Translations under genes and position numbers: made by a program
In this document: positions 62,901 to 64,000 of the stretch, one piece after another
Layout: every line of letters begins with the position of its first letter
Numbering within the stretch: the first letter of the stretch is position 1
The notes under the pieces: model-generated
Database searches by the model: none
Told to the model about the DNA's origin: nothing
The model's input: only the letters and a program-made list of their open reading frames with translations
Source: Bacteroides zhangwenhongii
GTDB lineage: Bacteria > Bacteroidota > Bacteroidia > Bacteroidales > Bacteroidaceae
Reading direction: 5' to 3'
DNA: 64,000 nucleotides
Assembly (NCBI RefSeq): GCF_009193325.2
Contig: NZ_CP059856.1
Coordinates: 1,984,001 to 2,048,000, forward strand

Positions 62901-63040
62901 TTACTGCCTTTGCTTTTGCCTCAGATGAACAGAGGGTAATGGAAAGCGGCTTTGACGGTTATATGCCTAAACCCATCAATGCCAACTTATTGAAGGCGCA
63001 GCTAAAAGACATCATGCAGAAACGCATTATCTTACTGTAA
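59918..63040 (+). CDS. Hybrid sensor histidine kinase with periplasmic binding-protein-like sensor
   Basis: A 1040-residue sensor. After a signal peptide, residues about 25-350 look like an ABC substrate-binding protein fold. A membrane helix at about 367-387 follows ([19 protein letters not shown]). PAS-like domains lie between about 410 and 665. HisKA has [16 protein letters not shown] with the His near 688. The ATPase domain has [16 protein letters not shown] and [10 protein letters not shown]-terminal receiver has AEDNESN and Asp in [12 protein letters not shown] at about 968, with Lys in MPKPIN. There is no output domain, so a phosphorelay to a separate regulator is required. Ligand unknown. 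Confidence 0.92.
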   Translation: MNIKKCLWLFFLCFLSAPSIQAQRNYIDIPNYILCINSYAESTPWSTRMISTISEYVQKDPQLALYAEHMNTFMIDNDSILKEFKNMLSQKYTQPHPRLLVLLGSPAFTLRDEYRKLWGDIPIILCSEEAFQGPHEAYLQKQAIKSEDRTPIAQFAEPYNMVFLYSNLYLRENVQLINHIKSNIKKFIFIGDEREINLSASLDIQNELKTKYPKIEYQFLTPQKMTTNQLLDSLYRVDPQTTGILFASWFYKTTFAGNTSLMSNDHKLIVTTPAPIFTLNMTDITEENGGMIGGYTYNQKRYSQELVRTISDILQGKQARDLPFYMPSDGAPIINYTTLFRKGLSPSMCPADTLFLHKPLSFWELNKYFIIGSLSFIFLLALFFFYRIHNLNIIKKMQQKEIDAMTNYKNLVNNMPILYMQEELITDEKGMPVELIYRKVNAQFEKYFLYKEDVIGKKASEIFPESMPEFLHFIKKALDENKAITFPYYFKKINTFYDVILKGTQHSNIIDVFCLDSTELHKAQQKLSTINNKLSMSLEVANIVPWKWDLQSHTILCDINKPIELSASGKDVAEEQLAVPDNQYFAKIFKEDRTRVEQAYKDLIEGRSDKVKEEYRIVNPHKGLHRIDWVEAQAAVETRDENGTPLTLVGSSLVITERKKMEQELVNAKNRAEESNRLKSAFLANMSHEIRTPLNAIVGFSGILASTEEEEEKQEYVSIIENNNTLLLQLISDILDLSKIEAGTLDFNYSNVEINDLMSDLENSCQLKLKSDKVKLEFIAPEQPCCAHIEKNRLSQLIINLVTNAIKFTTEGSIRFGYKRQNNELYFYVADTGCGIPKDKQDSIFGRFVKLNSFAQGTGLGLSICRTLVDNMGGKIGVESEEGKGSTFWFTLPYKEASNIIEKAPKKEIQTIAIEKDKLIILVAEDNESNYKLFESILKYDYHLIHAWDGQEAVNLFKEYNPQIVLMDINMPVMDGYEATKEIRKYSAKVPIIAITAFAFASDEQRVMESGFDGYMPKPINANLLKAQLKDIMQKRIILL

Positions 63041-63049
63041 GGTAAACTT

Positions 63050-63850
63050 CTAATAATTCAGCCACATCCTGAAAGAAGCCATCTTATCCTTACTGACAAT
63101 AATTTTATCTTTGAAGGGAGGCAATACGTGTACGATTGCTTTCCCTAAAAAATAGGATTCAATGCGTTGAATTGCATCAATACAGACAAGAGTCTGACGA
63201 TTCGTACGAAAAAAAAGGTCGGGATCCAATTGCTCGCACAATCTATCCAAAGCCAAATCAATAAGATACTCCCGGTTCTTGTGCGTCACCGCAAAGGTAT
63301 ACTTATTCTCCGAATAAAAATAAGCAATGTCACTAACCTGCAAAGTCAGAAGTTTCTCTCCACTGGAAATCAGAAACCGCGTACGATACTTTTTATGCGC
63401 CGACGATAAAGACTCCTGTGCAACAGAAAGCTGCTGCAAAACTTCCATCATCCGGCTTTCCGAATTGAAATCATGAATATTTTTCTTAGTCAGTCCCTCA
63501 AAACGCCGGATAGCCTGCAACAGGCGTTCTTCATGAATTGGTTTTAGAAGATAATCAATGCTGTTGACCGTAAAAGCACGTACGGCATATTCATCATAGG
63601 CAGTAGTAAACACAATCATGCTTTCCGGATGGGCTTGTTCAATAAAGAGAAACGAATTGCCATCCGTCAACTGAATATCCAGAAAAAGAATGTCCGGATG
63701 GGGATGCTGGGCAAACCACTCTACCGCTTCCTCTATATTACCCGGAAGTAACAGTACGTCCCAATCAGGGCGCAGAGACAATAAAGTGTCGCGAAGCAGA
63801 CGGGCAGCCGGAATTTCATCCTCTATTATAGCAGCTTTAATCTTATTCAT
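63050..63850 (-). CDS. LytTR-type response regulator
   Basis: A 266-residue regulator. Its receiver has IEDEIPAARLL and the acceptor Asp in ILFLDIQLTDGN at about residue 57, with Lys in YLLKPIHEERL. The C-terminal LytTR domain shows YRTRFLISSGEKLLTLQVSDIAYFYSENKYTF and FFRTNRQTLVCIDAI (fold read from these). It overlaps its cognate LytS-type kinase gene by 8 bp and is convergent with the hybrid kinase. Target genes are not evident in the window. Confidence 0.93.
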   Translation of the reverse strand: MNKIKAAIIEDEIPAARLLRDTLLSLRPDWDVLLLPGNIEEAVEWFAQHPHPDILFLDIQLTDGNSFLFIEQAHPESMIVFTTAYDEYAVRAFTVNSIDYLLKPIHEERLLQAIRRFEGLTKKNIHDFNSESRMMEVLQQLSVAQESLSSAHKKYRTRFLISSGEKLLTLQVSDIAYFYSENKYTFAVTHKNREYLIDLALDRLCEQLDPDLFFRTNRQTLVCIDAIQRIESYFLGKAIVHVLPPFKDKIIVSKDKMASFRMWLNY

Positions 63851-64000
63851 AGAGCAAAGGTATTTTTACAGTAAACTCTTGCGAATCATTTTCTATCACA
63901 ATATCACGACTGCACAACAATTTGTACCGGGCAGAAAGATTTTTCAATCCCGTACCGAAAGCTGTTGCACTTTTTTTCGCCTGTATCCGGTTTCTAACAA
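63843..64000 (-). CDS. LytS-type sensor histidine kinase, C-terminal end (partial)
   Basis: The last 51 codons are visible at the window edge. AFGTGLKNLSARYKLL is the typical G-x-GLxNLxxRY end of the ATPase domain in LytS/YehU-type kinases, and the frame ends EFTVKIPLLYE-stop (stop at 63843-63845). The gene overlaps the LytTR regulator start by 8 bp, so the two form a kinase-regulator pair. The sensor part lies outside the window. Confidence 0.8.
   Translation of the reverse strand, partial: VRNRIQAKKSATAFGTGLKNLSARYKLLCSRDIVIENDSQEFTVKIPLLYE

Noticed and set aside
1..64000. tRNA, rRNA, insertion sequences or prophage
   Set aside because: No cloverleaf, rRNA segment, transposase or phage structural gene was recognised by eye; a covariance search would be needed to exclude small RNA genes fully.

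Overview
The window is about 64 kb of a Bacteroides chromosome, closest in style to the B. thetaiotaomicron group. The species is inferred, not tested. Supporting signs are the TAnnTTTG -7 promoter elements with TTTG-like -33 boxes, weak Shine-Dalgarno sequences, many lipoproteins with a Cys after a short signal, TonB receptors with an N-terminal carboxypeptidase-regulatory-like domain, fimbrillin-type pili and an hmuYRSTUV haem operon. No tRNA, rRNA, CRISPR array or insertion sequence was recognised.

Layout. 0-2.4 kb: end of a trp operon (trpD 3' end, trpC, trpF, trpA). 2.6-3.7 kb: asparaginase. 3.8-6.9 kb: a small glycan locus (stand-alone receiver, sugar-phosphate transferase with a pseudo-receiver, degenerate glycosyltransferase, acyltransferase). 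7-8.8 kb: an sRNA-like repeat, an unexplained leader, and a haemerythrin/LuxR pair. 9-11.5 kb: AICAR transformylase-type protein, flavodoxin and DUF2023. 11.6-20.9 kb: a periplasmic iron/cytochrome cluster (two porins, imelysin, di-haem oxidoreductase, cytochrome c lipoprotein, Rid protein, CcsB-CcsA fusion). 21-25.4 kb: TetR regulator and a two-subunit ABC transporter. 25.7-28 kb: GH20 hexosaminidase. 28.2-29.1 kb: CDF transporter. 29.1-37.1 kb: accessory island with an RloA/RloB pair, a fimbrial operon, a tyrosine recombinase and an inverted-repeat element. 37.1-41.6 kb: TonB receptor with a His-rich membrane protein, then an AspT/YidE-type transporter. 41.8-50.4 kb: hmuYRSTUV. 50.6-55.2 kb: uronate catabolism (KDPG aldolase, KDG kinase, LacI regulator, altronate dehydratase). 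55.4-59.7 kb: CreD operon, GNAT and HxlR/DJ-1 genes. 59.9-64 kb: hybrid histidine kinase and a LytTR/LytS pair.

How the parts connect. The most striking signal is a shared promoter architecture. TTAGGTATT lies exactly 21 bp before a TAnCTTTG -7 box in front of three operons: the imelysin/cytochrome cluster, hmuYRSTUV and the ABC transporter. Two of these handle iron or haem, so I infer a shared, probably iron-responsive, operator. At the third operon the promoter first makes a roughly 120-nt leader ending in a strong intrinsic terminator, which could be an attenuator or an iron-controlled sRNA.

The second striking signal is an invertible promoter. Perfect 24-bp inverted repeats flank about 260 bp between the fimbrial operon and the tyrosine recombinase. 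The segment carries a strong promoter that currently points away from the fimbrial operon, so this assembly appears to hold the OFF state. Other signals are a two-copy sRNA-like family, further sRNA candidates with promoter or terminator, LacI-type operators, and a MITE-like element of about 480 bp.
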